From the NCBI GenBank assembly GCA_023212695.1, contig JALCCG010000194.1, positions 1-40,647 of the forward strand: a stretch of DNA of 40,647 nucleotides, given 5' to 3'. Position 1 is the stretch's first letter. Each line of letters opens with the position of its first letter. Origin of the DNA: Sporisorium sorghi (taxonomy: Eukaryota; Basidiomycota; Ustilaginomycetes; Ustilaginales; Ustilaginaceae). Below the pieces are notes generated by a model. It had not been told where the DNA came from. It saw only the letters and a list, made by a program, of their open reading frames with translations, and did no database searches. Shown here piece after piece: positions 31,386-40,647 of the stretch. The translations under genes and the position numbers were made by a program.

Positions 31386-31502
31386 CGACACCCGTCGGAT
31401 TTGAACCGACGCAGGCAGAGCCTATAAGTTGAACTCGTCACAGAAGGGACGATCGAATTTTATTATTCGAGACTTACCCCTTAACCACTCGGGCAGAGTG
31501 CC
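31386..31502 (-). tRNA. tRNA-Ser(CGA) with 35-base intron
   Basis: Read on the minus strand, a 7-bp acceptor (GGCACTC with GGGTGTC, two G-U pairs) encloses a D arm CCC-GAGTGGTTAA-GGG and an anticodon stem TAAGT/ACTTA. The loop CTCGAA gives anticodon CGA (reads UCG). The long variable arm is AGGC-TCT-GCCT, and the T arm is GTCGG-TTCAAAT-CCGAC. The discriminator base is G73, as in eukaryotic serine tRNAs. The intron lies at 31431-31465, directly after position 37, the usual eukaryotic site. It contains ATTCGA, which can pair with the anticodon. The mature length is 82 bases. CCA is not encoded. The internal B box (GGTTCAAATCC) is at 31397-31407. Confidence 0.96.
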
Positions 31503-31670
31503 TTTTGATGAGGGGGGCGGCCAAACATTGCGTTGATGATCCCGCGCAAATTTGTCCTTTGGCATTTCAGACTGGATCACAGCCACACTCTCAGGCACAG
31601 ACACTACAGCGGTGACAAGCAGGTCACAGGTGGATAGAACGGACCCGAATTGCAGAGCTCTGAGCGCCTT

Positions 31671-32984
31671 CTACTCCAACCCCCTCAACGCCGCCTCGGT
31701 CAACGCAATCACCTCGTCCACATCCGGCCTCTCGTCGGGCTTGACCTGTATACACCTTCTGATCACCTCCCTAGTCTTCTCCGAATACGGGTCCTGCTCT
31801 GGCATCTTATACGCGCCGTTCAGCACCGCCAGCGCGATAGATCCACCTTGCTCCACCGTCTGCGTCGTTTCGAACGGCGAGTGCAGGTACGCTAGCGCAT
31901 AGAGCAGGCAGCCGAGGGACCAGATGTCGACGGCCTCGGTGAGCGTGGTGTCTGTGGGCACGTCGAAGAGCTCCGGTGCGCGGTAGGGCATGGAGGAGCG
32001 TTCGGCGGCGAGGTCTTGGTGTGCGAGCGCGTCTTTGCGGGTAGCGATGTGGATGCGCGCTTTGAGGGTGCTGCCGAAGTCCATGAGGATGGGGGTGGTG
32101 CCGTCGTCGGCGAGCATGACGTTGCCTGGCTTCAGGTCGCGGTGTGCGTAGGGCAGGTGCTCGCCGGCGGAGGAGGAGGGGTGCGGAGAGTCGAGGGATA
32201 GGTCGCGCGCTTTGCCTTTGTTCGGCTTGGGCGGGTACGAGGCGCTGTCGCCGTCGTCGTCTGCATCGGCGCTGCTCGAGATGAGCGGAGCGTCGGCCGT
32301 CTGTGGGTCCGCGAATGGGTCCTGTGCAGGTGTCACCTCCATGCGCGGTGTCGACGCTGCTGCGCCGCTGCGCCGCGTAGCGCCCACGTTGGGCAGCCGG
32401 TAGTGGTGCATCTCCCTCACCGCCTTGCACGTTCCCAGGAACAGCTGGAGCATCTCGCGCTCGCCAAACCTCGTCCCTCGCACCACGTGCGCATTGATCG
32501 CATCCTGCAAATTGCCCTTCTCGTAAAACGGCAAGAACAGATAAATCACCTTGCCCCCGTCGCCACCCCTTCCTCCCCCACCATCCGGATCGTGCGACGG
32601 CAGATTGCCAAACAACGTGCCCGAACCCGCATCGTCCTGCACCACACAACTGTCGTAGATCGGAATAATATACGGCGAACGGAACCGCTTGGTCGCTTCG
32701 ATCTCCTTCATCGCCTCCTGGAACGAGTCGGCGCCGTACGACGAGCATCGGATTTTCTTGAGCGCGAATAGCCGCCCCGAATCTTGGTCCTTGACGAGGT
32801 AGACAAAGCTGAAACCGCCCTCGCCGAGCAGCTTGACGATCTGGAAGTTGCGCCCGTTGAGCTTGAGCACCGACGTTTCGGGCGTGCAGGGGAGGCAGGA
32901 CGAGAGCGCGAAGATGGCGTCCTGCGCGCGTTCGAAGAGACTCCCGAGCAGGGTGCTGGACATGGACTGTATCGACGGCATCAT
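31671..32984 (-). CDS. ENV7: Serine/threonine kinase, Env7/STK16 (NAK family) type
   Basis: 437 residues. Kinase motifs in order: LLGEGGFSFVYLV (glycine loop, about 52-64), FALKKI with Lys76, AHRDLKPGN with catalytic Asp near 283, MDFGS and the APE-type PYRAPELF, then DIWSLGCLLY. The GEGGFS loop and the arrangement match Env7/STK16 kinases, which sit on vacuole or Golgi membranes through acylated cysteines. Here Cys30 and Cys33 (SSCLPCTPET) just before the kinase domain are candidates for palmitoylation. An insertion of about 60 residues, Ala/Ser/Asp-rich, lies before the HRD motif. DFGS replaces DFG-plus-neutral residues but keeps Asp and Gly. Two consecutive ATGs begin the frame. The gene is divergent from the hydrolase gene, with 402 bases between them. 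Confidence 0.88.
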   Translation of the reverse strand: MMPSIQSMSSTLLGSLFERAQDAIFALSSCLPCTPETSVLKLNGRNFQIVKLLGEGGFSFVYLVKDQDSGRLFALKKIRCSSYGADSFQEAMKEIEATKRFRSPYIIPIYDSCVVQDDAGSGTLFGNLPSHDPDGGGGRGGDGGKVIYLFLPFYEKGNLQDAINAHVVRGTRFGEREMLQLFLGTCKAVREMHHYRLPNVGATRRSGAAASTPRMEVTPAQDPFADPQTADAPLISSSADADDDGDSASYPPKPNKGKARDLSLDSPHPSSSAGEHLPYAHRDLKPGNVMLADDGTTPILMDFGSTLKARIHIATRKDALAHQDLAAERSSMPYRAPELFDVPTDTTLTEAVDIWSLGCLLYALAYLHSPFETTQTVEQGGSIALAVLNGAYKMPEQDPYSEKTREVIRRCIQVKPDERPDVDEVIALTEAALRGLE

Positions 32985-33386
32985 TGCTCAACGAAGATAT
33001 CGTGTGGAGATGGAAAGAGAGAAGAAGGTGGATCAACACTTGAGCGCTGGTGTTGGTGTTGGTTGTCGCCGTGTCGGAGCCACGTCTCGCTGCTTTTCCA
33101 GCTCGAACTCGAAATCGGCACTGCATCGTCGGGGTGGCATCTGCGATCGGGCTTCTTTCCTCAGCCGCTTCTCCGCCCGTATCTGCTCCTCGGGGGTCTC
33201 ACAAATTCCCGATCAAAAAGGGCTAGAACGCACGGACCAGCCGCGGCTGCATCCCGGGCGAGAGGGAAAGTTGAAAAGACCCTTTCGAATGTTGATATAT
33301 AGCCGGCCCTTCTTGCCCACCTCATCGTCCCCACGCTCTTCATCATCTTCCTCCTCCCCTCTCGCCACTCCTTGATCGCTCAAACA
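32985..33386. other. Divergent promoter of kinase and hydrolase
   Basis: A 402-base region shared by two genes transcribed outward. A TATA box for the hydrolase is listed separately. Nothing else stands out. Confidence 0.5.
33296..33301 (+). promoter_or_regulatory. TATA box of the hydrolase gene
   Basis: TATATA in the context GTTGATATATAGCC, 86 bases before ATG 33387, followed by a CT-rich leader. Confidence 0.6.
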
Positions 33387-34331
33387 ATGCGCACGATCAC
33401 GTTCGAGTTCGCCAAGCGCGAGGTGCCCATCCTGCTCGACCTGTGCCTGCCCGATGCCACCTCGTCCACGCCTCTGCCCATCTTCGTCTGGTGGCACGGC
33501 GGCGGTCTCATCCAGGGCGCACGCCAAGCCATGGCTCCCCACCTCAAACGAGCCGTCGACAAGTGCAACATCGCCGTCGTCTCGACCGACTACAGGCTGG
33601 CGCCGCAGGTGCGCGTGCCGGACATCCAGCACGACATGGACGACTGCCTCGCCTTTGTCATTGACAAGCTGCCGCAGGAGCTGGCTGCGCGCGGGGATGC
33701 AGCCAAGCTGGACACGGAGCGCATTGTGCTGAGCGGCTCGAGCGCGGGCGGGTGGCAGTGTCTGATGCTCGGCCTGGGCATGTGTCCCGATACGAAGCCG
33801 GAGCATCTGCGGAGGGTGAAGGGTATTGCGGCGATCTACCCGATCACGACCATGGACCACGCGTTTTTCCTCGAGAAGCAGATCCCCTTCGGCGGCCTGC
33901 TCAAGGACGATCCGGACTCGTTTGCCGAGTTTCGCAACCCGGATGCACCTGTTACAGCCAACACGGCTGCCGTGGAGCACCGCAAGAAGTTCTACATGCA
34001 CGCCCAGCAGGAAGCCCTCTTCCCCTCGCTCCTCTTCACGCAGCAGCAGCGCGACCAGGGCTGGCTCCAGAAGACCGACGTCGTCACGTTTCTCAACGCC
34101 AGCTCCGAACAGCAGAGGAAAGGTTTTCCTCCCGTCTACATCGTGCACGGCGAGAAGGACTCGGCGGTCGACGTGGATCACGCGCGCAGACTCGAAAAGG
34201 CGCTCAAGGCTGTGGGCACGCCCGTGATTTACGACGAGGTGCCCGGTAGAGATCATTTGTGGGACCAGCTCGAGCCGCAAGAGGAGCTCCAGGCGTTGTG
34301 GGACTTTACGATGAGCAAGCTGCGCGCGTAG
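33387..34331 (+). CDS. Alpha/beta hydrolase (hydrolase_3, HSL-like esterase)
   Basis: 314 residues from ATG 33387. The frame is open five codons further up, but with no ATG. The oxyanion-hole motif WWHGGG (37-40) and the nucleophile elbow GSSAG (Ser119) belong to the hormone-sensitive-lipase-like group. The acid is probably in HGEKDSAVDVDH (about 250-262), and the catalytic His is His290 in GRDHLWD. There is no signal peptide, so the enzyme is probably cytosolic. The substrate may be a small ester or lactone and cannot be told from sequence. The gene is divergent from the kinase gene and has its own TATA box. Confidence 0.88.
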   Translation: MRTITFEFAKREVPILLDLCLPDATSSTPLPIFVWWHGGGLIQGARQAMAPHLKRAVDKCNIAVVSTDYRLAPQVRVPDIQHDMDDCLAFVIDKLPQELAARGDAAKLDTERIVLSGSSAGGWQCLMLGLGMCPDTKPEHLRRVKGIAAIYPITTMDHAFFLEKQIPFGGLLKDDPDSFAEFRNPDAPVTANTAAVEHRKKFYMHAQQEALFPSLLFTQQQRDQGWLQKTDVVTFLNASSEQQRKGFPPVYIVHGEKDSAVDVDHARRLEKALKAVGTPVIYDEVPGRDHLWDQLEPQEELQALWDFTMSKLRA

Positions 34332-34494
34332 TCGTTGTGGTGTAGAATAGACACCGCTCAAAATTGTCTGATACCTTTCAGAATGCTCGTCTGTGTGATC
34401 GCATTGAGCTGACTCACTATGAGCCTGAATGCCGAAAGAGAAGCTTGGGTATCTGAAATGTGGGTCCATGTTGTACAAGGTAGCAGGTCTGGGC

Positions 34495-35075
34495 CTACAC
34501 TCGAAGAATGAGCACCAAGAGCGCGATCTCAGCGAGACCGACCAGCGCCGTCGCTCCAGCCACGATGGAGCCCGCTGTCACAAAGCTCTCGCGTAGAACC
34601 GTCTGAACTGGTGCTGGTGCCTCGGTTTCCGGCTGTGACGAGTCCTGCTCCGTGCGCTCTGTCGAAGCTGCGTCAGTTGGTGAAGATGCCTGTTGCGAGT
34701 GGACCACCTCCATGGCCAAGAAGCGCTTTGCATTGCTCACCGCCATGCGATACCGCAAGATGGCCACGGGGATGAACGCCATGCCCAAGATCGCGTACAC
34801 TAGACCTGTTGATCCAGTCGTGTTCAACCAAGCAAACGAGTCAGCTATCATTGCTGTCATGCGCTTTCCTTTGCTGACGGAAACTCACCGACGTAGAAGA
34901 ATTTGGGCTGGAAAAGTCGCAGGATCACCGTCGCATAGCACAGCTGCCCGATAGCGGTCCTGGCGTAAGCACCGTCGAACGTCCTTTGCAGCGCTCGGTA
35001 GTCGAGCAGGTCTCGCTCGCTCAGCTTGACGACGTGAGCTTGTGGCGGCAGCACGGATGACCCTGGCAGCGTCAT
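34495..35075 (-). CDS. Small three-helix membrane protein, DUF202-like (2 exons)
   Basis: Exon 1 is 35075-34889 and exon 2 is 34805-34495. The phase-1 intron at 34888-34806 starts GTGAGT and ends CAACAG, and joining gives VGLVYAILGM in frame. The product is 165 residues. After about 30 polar residues comes LDYRALQRTFDGAYARTAIG, which resembles the fungal DUF202 start. Two hydrophobic helices follow (about 43-60 and 64-80), then a Pro/Glu/Ser-rich cytosolic stretch and a third helix near the C terminus (VTAGSIVAGATALVGLAEIALLVLIL). The function of the family is unknown to me. A possible acceptor (TCTGCACAG) lies just before the ATG, so the leader may be spliced. Confidence 0.7.
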
Positions 35076-36368
35076 ACTGTGCAGACCGGGAAACAGGCAG
35101 GCGATAGTGATGGTGGTGATTGAGCGAGATGGAGCATTGCAAGTCGCTGCCACGAGTCGATGGTACGTGCGAGCGGCCAAGGATGGCGAAAGAATCGGGA
35201 TCGTCAATGTCAATCCAAACCCCGATCCGCCTTTCTTATTTTTCGCGAAGGCTTTCACGGATTTCGTCGTGCTCACCGGTCGGTGTTCTTGTAAAAGCTT
35301 GACCGACGCTTCCGATGATGACGCTCTCCGTTCCGGTTTTGCCATATGGACGCACAGGCATAGCCGCCTCTTGGTCTTTTGTGTCCGCAATCTGTGCTGC
35401 TTGATTGACAAGACGTGCACTGCGATCGGTCCACGGACCGAGACACGGACTGCACGTGTGTGCGACATAGCGTTGCTCCGCTCCTTCTCTTGCGACTTGC
35501 AACAGCATCTACGTTGCCAAGCCTCCGCCCATTGAATCATTGAGCAGTCCTCGCCAATGACATGATCAAGTATCGAGAGGGCTAGGCTCCGACTCGGTTC
35601 CCAGGCCCGTTCCCACCGTTCTTTAATGCAAACAAACGCCGGCGATGCACGGGTAATCTTGGTGGCCTCGACTTCCAGTGGCTTTCTCGTGCATCTTTCG
35701 ATTCGTCTGCTGTTTAAGCGAAGGGCGTGAGAAGAAATCATCGACCTCCGATTCGTCAAAATCTCCGCTGCCGAGCAGGTTGAGATGCCAACGTGAATCG
35801 CTGGCTGCCTTGCGAGACAAGTCATTACCGCGGTTCTATCAAGCGAAGCCGTGGACATTGCGGGCGAAGACTATATCACCTTGTAGCGGTGTACTCTGAG
35901 CCTGCGATAGAATTGAGTTTCGCGGCCTCGGCTGGAAGCAAGAACCATGCGATGTGTGCGAGAATCTCGCTTGAGGCGGATTCAATTGTTGCCGGTGAGA
36001 ACTCCTTGCTTTTCATGCTGAGCTTGTTCTCTTGCATCGTCCTCAAATACTCCGATACGGATCTGTCCGCACACTCCTCGCTTGCACCAGAGCACAAACC
36101 ACCAGCTTTGCCGCATCGCAGATTGGCCGGTCCTTGCAATGCAGCATCGATGGAGTGGTGGCGACTTCTGCTGTACCACTGCGAGGCCGAGTTGACCGAG
36201 CGAGATCTGCTTGTGGCCTCATGTGTCCAGCAAAGGTCCACTCCTTGTTGACCACAATCCTCTGCACCACAACCATCTCGGACCGACCTTCTTGACCGTC
36301 CGACATCGAAGGAACGTCCGCCATGCTTTGCTGACATTGTTGTCGCTGCTGCTGCTACGTTTGCAACA
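35076..36368. other. Divergent intergenic region, 1.3 kb
   Basis: No gene supported. An open frame of 153 codons on the minus strand (36337-35876) starts with ATG only 31 bases from the plus-strand gene and shows no recognisable domain, so it is not annotated. Confidence 0.4.
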
Positions 36369-37856
36369 ATGAATGGGAGGCAGTGGTGTCATCCTTGCAA
36401 CTGGCCGGCGCTCGACGAGCCACTCGCTGCTTCTACATGGTGTCGGCTGCCACGTGAGGTGCTCCTCTACATTGTCGAGACCTCGAGCTGGCTCGTGCCT
36501 CCCGGGACGCTATGCAGATGGAGCTTGGTGGATCGAGCCTGGTACCGGCTTAGCATGGTGCCTCTGTACGCTTGCGTGGCGCTGTCGCCTCGGGACGACG
36601 ACGCATTGGGCGCCTGGCGGATCCGGAGGTTCTGCGAGACCATCTCGCGCAACAAGCAGCTGGCTCGCTCGGTCAAGGCGCTTGACTTTGCCGTGAGTCG
36701 CCAGGAGCACGGTATCGCCAACCAGGACCAGTATCTCGCCATCCTGACGCACTGCAGCAACCTCATCTATCTGCGCAACCTGCAACGACATCGAGACCCG
36801 GAGGAGACGTACCTACCCTCGGTGCCGTCGGGAGCGCTGTCGCGGCTGCGCTGGCACGACGCGGATCTGCGTGCGTTCGAAGAGCTGGTCGAGTCGGTCT
36901 ACAAGCCGCTGCACTTTCGCAACAATCCGGATGCGCGCGGCATTGAGCGTTCGGACATGATCGCACTCGATGCGCGCTCGGCGAGTCGCATGCTCTACGA
37001 CATCCGGCTCATCGCACGCCTACCGCGGGTGGGCCAGCTACCCAAGGGCTTCTTTCGCAGCATGATGTCCAGGCAAGCGCCTCGCATGAAAATGATCTCG
37101 GTGCGGTGCAGCAAGCAGTACCAAAACGACCGGATCGGTGTGCAGATCGCCAACGGTGTGCTGCAGGTCATGTCACGTCTGCTGCCGCAGCTCGAACTCA
37201 TCGAGATCTACCTGGCGGACCGCGACTGGTTTACGGGTGCTCCTGCGCACTTTGTGTCCAAGGCCAGCGCGACGGGGCTGCCCTGCCTGTATCCGCGTTC
37301 GTTCTGGCAAGACACCATCAAGAGGCTTCTTGCTCTTGCGCCGCTCCCGTTTGCTGTAGCCGTATACCATGTCTGTTCCAACGAAGTGGGCGACGCACCT
37401 GGATTCGACATTGGCGGAGACTACGATGTCTTTAGCACCGATCAAGCGCACGCATCGCTGGGCACGGAATACCCCTTCACGATCGAGGAGGACGATCTGT
37501 CGCGTCGCAACACGACAGGCGCCGGCTGGCAGGAGCCGTTCCTCATGCTGCCCAACTCGACGCACATGGTGCCCATCAAGCTCAAAGGCGGCTACCGCTC
37601 GTTGCCGTTCTCCACGTACAAGAACGACGACGACAAGCCTGAGTGGGATGTGCTGCTGCAACCTCCGAGCGAGATCATGCCTGACCAAGCCAAGATGGAG
37701 GATGCGCAGGAAGAGTGGGACGTCGAGTCGATGCTCGGTGCTAGTCGACCGCGCCTCTCGCCCATGCATCCTCTCGTGCCTCGTCGAGGCTCGCTGGACT
37801 GGCTACGCCTCGTGAGCCGCAATCTGGAATTCAACAAGCACGATTTGTGCCTTTGA
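36369..37856 (+). CDS. F-box-like domain protein
   Basis: Single exon, 495 residues. Residues about 26-70 (RLPREVLLYIVETSS, then LCRWSLVDRAWYRLSMVPLY) match the F-box pattern: Leu-Pro at the start, a hydrophobic helix, and a Val-Asp/Cys-X-W core. F-box proteins bind Skp1 and bring substrates to SCF ubiquitin ligases. The remaining 420 residues have scattered leucine-rich helices but no repeat I recognise. The C terminus is acidic and then basic. Basidiomycete genomes encode many such proteins of unknown target. The start ATG 36369 is the first in frame and follows TTGCAACA. Confidence 0.7.
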   Translation: MNGRQWCHPCNWPALDEPLAASTWCRLPREVLLYIVETSSWLVPPGTLCRWSLVDRAWYRLSMVPLYACVALSPRDDDALGAWRIRRFCETISRNKQLARSVKALDFAVSRQEHGIANQDQYLAILTHCSNLIYLRNLQRHRDPEETYLPSVPSGALSRLRWHDADLRAFEELVESVYKPLHFRNNPDARGIERSDMIALDARSASRMLYDIRLIARLPRVGQLPKGFFRSMMSRQAPRMKMISVRCSKQYQNDRIGVQIANGVLQVMSRLLPQLELIEIYLADRDWFTGAPAHFVSKASATGLPCLYPRSFWQDTIKRLLALAPLPFAVAVYHVCSNEVGDAPGFDIGGDYDVFSTDQAHASLGTEYPFTIEEDDLSRRNTTGAGWQEPFLMLPNSTHMVPIKLKGGYRSLPFSTYKNDDDKPEWDVLLQPPSEIMPDQAKMEDAQEEWDVESMLGASRPRLSPMHPLVPRRGSLDWLRLVSRNLEFNKHDLCL

Positions 37857-38179
37857 CCGTTGCTCTTTCTCAATTGTACTATTAGAATCAATGCGTTTGC
37901 TGTAATCAACCTTCAATGACTTGTGATCTCGAAAGCGTGAGAGTGTGATGGTCAGAGGGAATGTGATGTGAATCGGCGGTTGCGAAACATGAAGGTGTTG
38001 ATTGAGATCACGCTCGTCGGCAAAACCGGCGTTGGTCGAGTCTGACGGCCAAGCCGAAATTCTTCACATGGCCGTGAGTGCATCTCCCTTTCCGACTATC
38101 ACCACCGCGGCAGTCAAGCTGCTGGCGTTGACATGCAAAAGATCACTCTCCGCCACATCGGAAGGCATCCGGCGTAGCG
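37857..38179. other. Intergenic, 323 bases
   Basis: Separates two genes on the same strand. No RNA gene, TATA box or repeat is apparent. Confidence 0.4.
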
Positions 38180-39694
38180 ATGACAAAGATTTTGTTGGTA
38201 GCAGGCAGCAACTCGGGCCATCAGCTCGGTGTGGGTCACGACCGAGATGTACGCACGCTTCAAGAGGCGCTCTGCCGGGTCGATTCCGACTCGCAACAAG
38301 TGACCAGCTTGCCGCCCGCTGGATACACGGTGGTCGACCTCTCTTCTGGCGCCAACCACACGCTCGCATTGTTGGAACGCATTCAAGACGGCCACGGTGC
38401 TTCGAGTGGAAGCGCAACCAAGGAGGTCTGGATCGCTGGCACTGGAGCGCAAGGGCAACTCGGCCCTGCCCATGCATCGTCCGGCAGTAAGCCGCTCACA
38501 ATCTTTACTCGACTCGACCTGGAGGCGCTGCTTGACAACTGTGCCGATCTGCCACGGTCCGACTGGTCAGGAGCTTTGTTGCAACCTAAACGCATTGTTG
38601 CCGGCTGGAACTGCAGCTACATTGTCCTTGCACTCGGCAGAGCCGGTCCTTCCGAGTCGTCGGAGCAGGATGTATTGCTCTCGTTGGGTCTGCTTCGCGA
38701 CAACACTTTTGGCGAGCTCGGTTGCGCCGTGCGCGATGCATCCAACGTGTGCGTGCACAAGGTATCGTTCTCCAGTGCACTCATCGAGGCAGGCCTCGAC
38801 ACCAATGTAGGCTTTCAAGTCGTCGATGTAGCAGCCGGTCTGAGGCACGCCGTCGCGGCTCTGAGTGTCAAGGCAGATGCTCAGGGTCAAAGAGGCACCA
38901 TCGTGGTCGGATGGGGCTCCGCGCGGCAAGGTCAGGTAGGCCGCATCCCGGAACCAGCGCCGAAGCGTCCAGGATCATCAAATCGTCCCGGCCCGGCCGC
39001 TGCTATCGTCTGGGAGCCTCAAGTCATCTTCGACTGGAAGACTAGCGATTCTTCATCCATCCGATGCAGGCTCCGAGCTGGCAGAGATCACACCGTGGTG
39101 CTAGTGCAAGGTGAAGGCAGCCAAGAGGGTAAGGAGCTGCACTGCATCGGATCCAACAAGCAGGGACAACTGCTCGACGCATCGCTGCTGCAGGAGCGTG
39201 GAGCAGCGCTCGATCAGATTGTCGACGTCACTTGCAACTGGAACAGCACGCATTTGCTCGTCGAACAGAGCAATGGCGAGCGTGCTATCCTCAGCTGCGG
39301 GAGCAACAGTCGAGGCCAGTTGGGCAACTCTACGACCGTGTCAACTACTGTTGCCCACCCGCTCGCATCTGCCGATCTCAGCATGATTCTACAACAACCG
39401 CCATCGACGCCTGAGAACCGCCCCACGACGCTGCGAAGACTCGTCTCGGGCAGCGAGCACTCGTTGCTGCTAGTCAAGACCGGCGATGCGCACCAGGTGT
39501 GGGGATGGGGATGGAACGAGCACGGCAATCTGGCGCAGGGTGTGCACGACGAGGCGGACCGTCAGCGTGCCACGCTTCTGCTCGACGGAACGCGGTCCGG
39601 CACCGACGCTCACTACGACCCTCTGGACGTGTGGGCAGGGTTGGGCACGAGCTTTATTCTTGCCGAGAGACTCGGTCGTGCTCATGCTGCTTGA
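38180..39694 (+). CDS. KTI13: RCC1-repeat protein, Kti13/Ats1-like
   Basis: 504 residues, single exon. RCC1-type beta-propeller repeats can be seen as recurring W/G-x-G-x2-GQLG units: GSNSGHQLGVG, GTGAQGQLGPA, NTFGELG, WGSARQGQVG, GSNKQGQLLD, GSNSRGQLGNS and WGWGWNEHGNLAQG. Each is followed by an AGxxH(T/S)-type segment (SSGANHTLAL, AAGLRHAVAAL, RAGRDHTVVLV, VSGSEHSLLLV). A seven-repeat protein starting directly with the first blade and ending in WGWGWNEHGN resembles yeast Ats1/Kti13. That protein pairs with Kti11 in Elongator-dependent tRNA wobble modification and diphthamide synthesis. It is longer than yeast Kti13 (333 residues) because of inserts between blades. Other RCC1-family functions cannot be excluded. 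Confidence 0.75.
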   Translation: MTKILLVAGSNSGHQLGVGHDRDVRTLQEALCRVDSDSQQVTSLPPAGYTVVDLSSGANHTLALLERIQDGHGASSGSATKEVWIAGTGAQGQLGPAHASSGSKPLTIFTRLDLEALLDNCADLPRSDWSGALLQPKRIVAGWNCSYIVLALGRAGPSESSEQDVLLSLGLLRDNTFGELGCAVRDASNVCVHKVSFSSALIEAGLDTNVGFQVVDVAAGLRHAVAALSVKADAQGQRGTIVVGWGSARQGQVGRIPEPAPKRPGSSNRPGPAAAIVWEPQVIFDWKTSDSSSIRCRLRAGRDHTVVLVQGEGSQEGKELHCIGSNKQGQLLDASLLQERGAALDQIVDVTCNWNSTHLLVEQSNGERAILSCGSNSRGQLGNSTTVSTTVAHPLASADLSMILQQPPSTPENRPTTLRRLVSGSEHSLLLVKTGDAHQVWGWGWNEHGNLAQGVHDEADRQRATLLLDGTRSGTDAHYDPLDVWAGLGTSFILAERLGRAHAA

Positions 39695-40524
39695 CGTTTC
39701 ATTCCCAGCCGTCGACCGTGCCCTCCATGCCATGTCAGAGACCCTATCCTGTCGTTTGCTGTTCCAGCCTCATAGATTGCAATCATACCCCTTCGACGTC
39801 CCTGTATGCCGGTGTGCGACTTCCGACGCGCGAAGAGATCTCCATCGCGTGGTTCGGGAATCTCGAGCCTCTTCACCGGCGACATTCGAACGGTGTGCAA
39901 TGAGAAGCAAGCCAGGCAGAGACGATCGTCCAAGTCGCCGTCAGGAAGAACCGGTCGGGGCTCGGAGCGTGCTCTGCGCGTGGGCGAGCAAAATTTTTGT
40001 GCTGATTGGCAGGCATGAATTCTTTTTCATGCACGCACAGAATGGAAATCTCAGCTGGATCGATAAGCTGTGTGGAAGAAATTTCGCGCTCGCCAGCAGC
40101 GCAAAGCGGATGATATGCAATGCAAAAAGAGGGGCGAACTCTTGCCTCCGGGTCGGCGAACATAGTGTCAAGAGAGACAGCAGGTGTGGCAGGCTCCCGA
40201 TCGTTTCTCGAAGACATGCGAGTCATAGGTTCACAAAGGTAACCTAGCGCAATCGGGGTCCAGCAGCCTTTCTTTGCGGCAGCTCGCGCGCAGCCCAAGC
40301 ACCACGATAACGATAGAGCAAGTCTAGTTGATGTCTTGAGATTGGCAGCTGAAAAGAGCACCTTTGACGTGCAGCAGCATCGGACAATTTCGCGAGCAGC
40401 AGCTGTACAAAGCAAGCTCGATAGCGCACCAGAATAGCCTAAGTTGATGCTTCGAGAGTAGACCAGCTAGCGCCCGTAGCACAGCGTGGTCCAGCGGAGG
40501 ATTCGCTCGACGAGTTTTTTAAAG

Positions 40525-40583
<59 letters not shown>

Positions 40584-40647
40584 AAGAAAAAAAATCGAAA
40601 ACAGCAGCAAAAAAAAAAAAAAAGGGAGAAAACAGCGAAAACCCCCT
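39695..40647. other. Right contig end, gene-free, poly(A)
   Basis: No gene supported. A55 occurs at 40525-40579, and A-rich sequence continues to the end. The terminal bases AAAACCCCCT do not match a TTAGGG-type telomere array. Confidence 0.5.

Noticed and set aside
35876..36337. Minus-strand frame of 153 codons with ATG
   Set aside because: No domain or codon pattern supports it, and its start is only 31 bases from the plus-strand F-box gene start.
40600..40647. Telomere at the right end (AAAACCCCCT)
   Set aside because: No tandem TTAGGG/CCCTAA repeats; the end is A-rich low-complexity sequence.

Overview
The window looks like a contig from a smut-type basidiomycete (Ustilaginomycotina; Ustilago, Sporisorium and Pseudozyma are the nearest comparisons I can make by eye). 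The grounds are GC-rich codon use, mostly single-exon genes, a few short introns of 64-98 bases with consensus ends, eukaryotic families throughout, and a nuclear intron-containing tRNA-Ser. The species is inferred, not proven. Both ends run into very long homopolymers (T at 51-82, A at 40525-40579), as a contig broken at low-complexity sequence would.

Layout, left to right. (1) 0-9 kb: twinfilin (+), a DUF2985-type membrane protein (+), a predicted N-myristoylated protein of unknown function (+) and a GPI-anchored, yapsin-like aspartic protease (-). (2) 9-10.7 kb: gene-free and rich in simple repeats. (3) 10.7-17.7 kb, all on the minus strand: a 1148-residue fusion of a Pus9/Rib2-type pseudouridine synthase with a THUMP-domain tRNA guanine methyltransferase, the succinate dehydrogenase assembly factor Acn9/SDHAF3, and a phytase-family histidine acid phosphatase. 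(4) 18.7-21.7 kb: hexokinase (+, with introns) convergent with a short-chain dehydrogenase (-) whose frame is broken twice. (5) 21.7-24.2 kb: gene-free. (6) 24.2-29 kb: an RTA1-family membrane protein (+), a SET-domain lysine methyltransferase (+) and an aquaporin-like channel (-). (7) 29-31.4 kb: gene-free up to tRNA-Ser(CGA) on the minus strand. (8) 31.6-39.7 kb: an Env7/STK16-type kinase (-), an alpha/beta hydrolase (+, divergent from the kinase), a three-helix DUF202-like membrane protein (-), an F-box-like protein (+) and a Kti13/Ats1-type RCC1-repeat protein (+).

The genes are mostly housekeeping and do not form one operon-like pathway. Three loci bear on tRNA function: the pseudouridine synthase/methyltransferase fusion, the tRNA-Ser gene and the Kti13-like protein (Elongator/diphthamide regulation in yeast). 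I read this as coincidental proximity. Four genes have clear TATA boxes (phosphatase, RTA1, aquaporin, hydrolase), which suggests regulated expression. The observations most worth checking are the tRNA-modification fusion enzyme, a hexokinase stop codon lying inside a consensus splice donor, the doubly frameshifted dehydrogenase, and an aquaporin with both NPA boxes altered.
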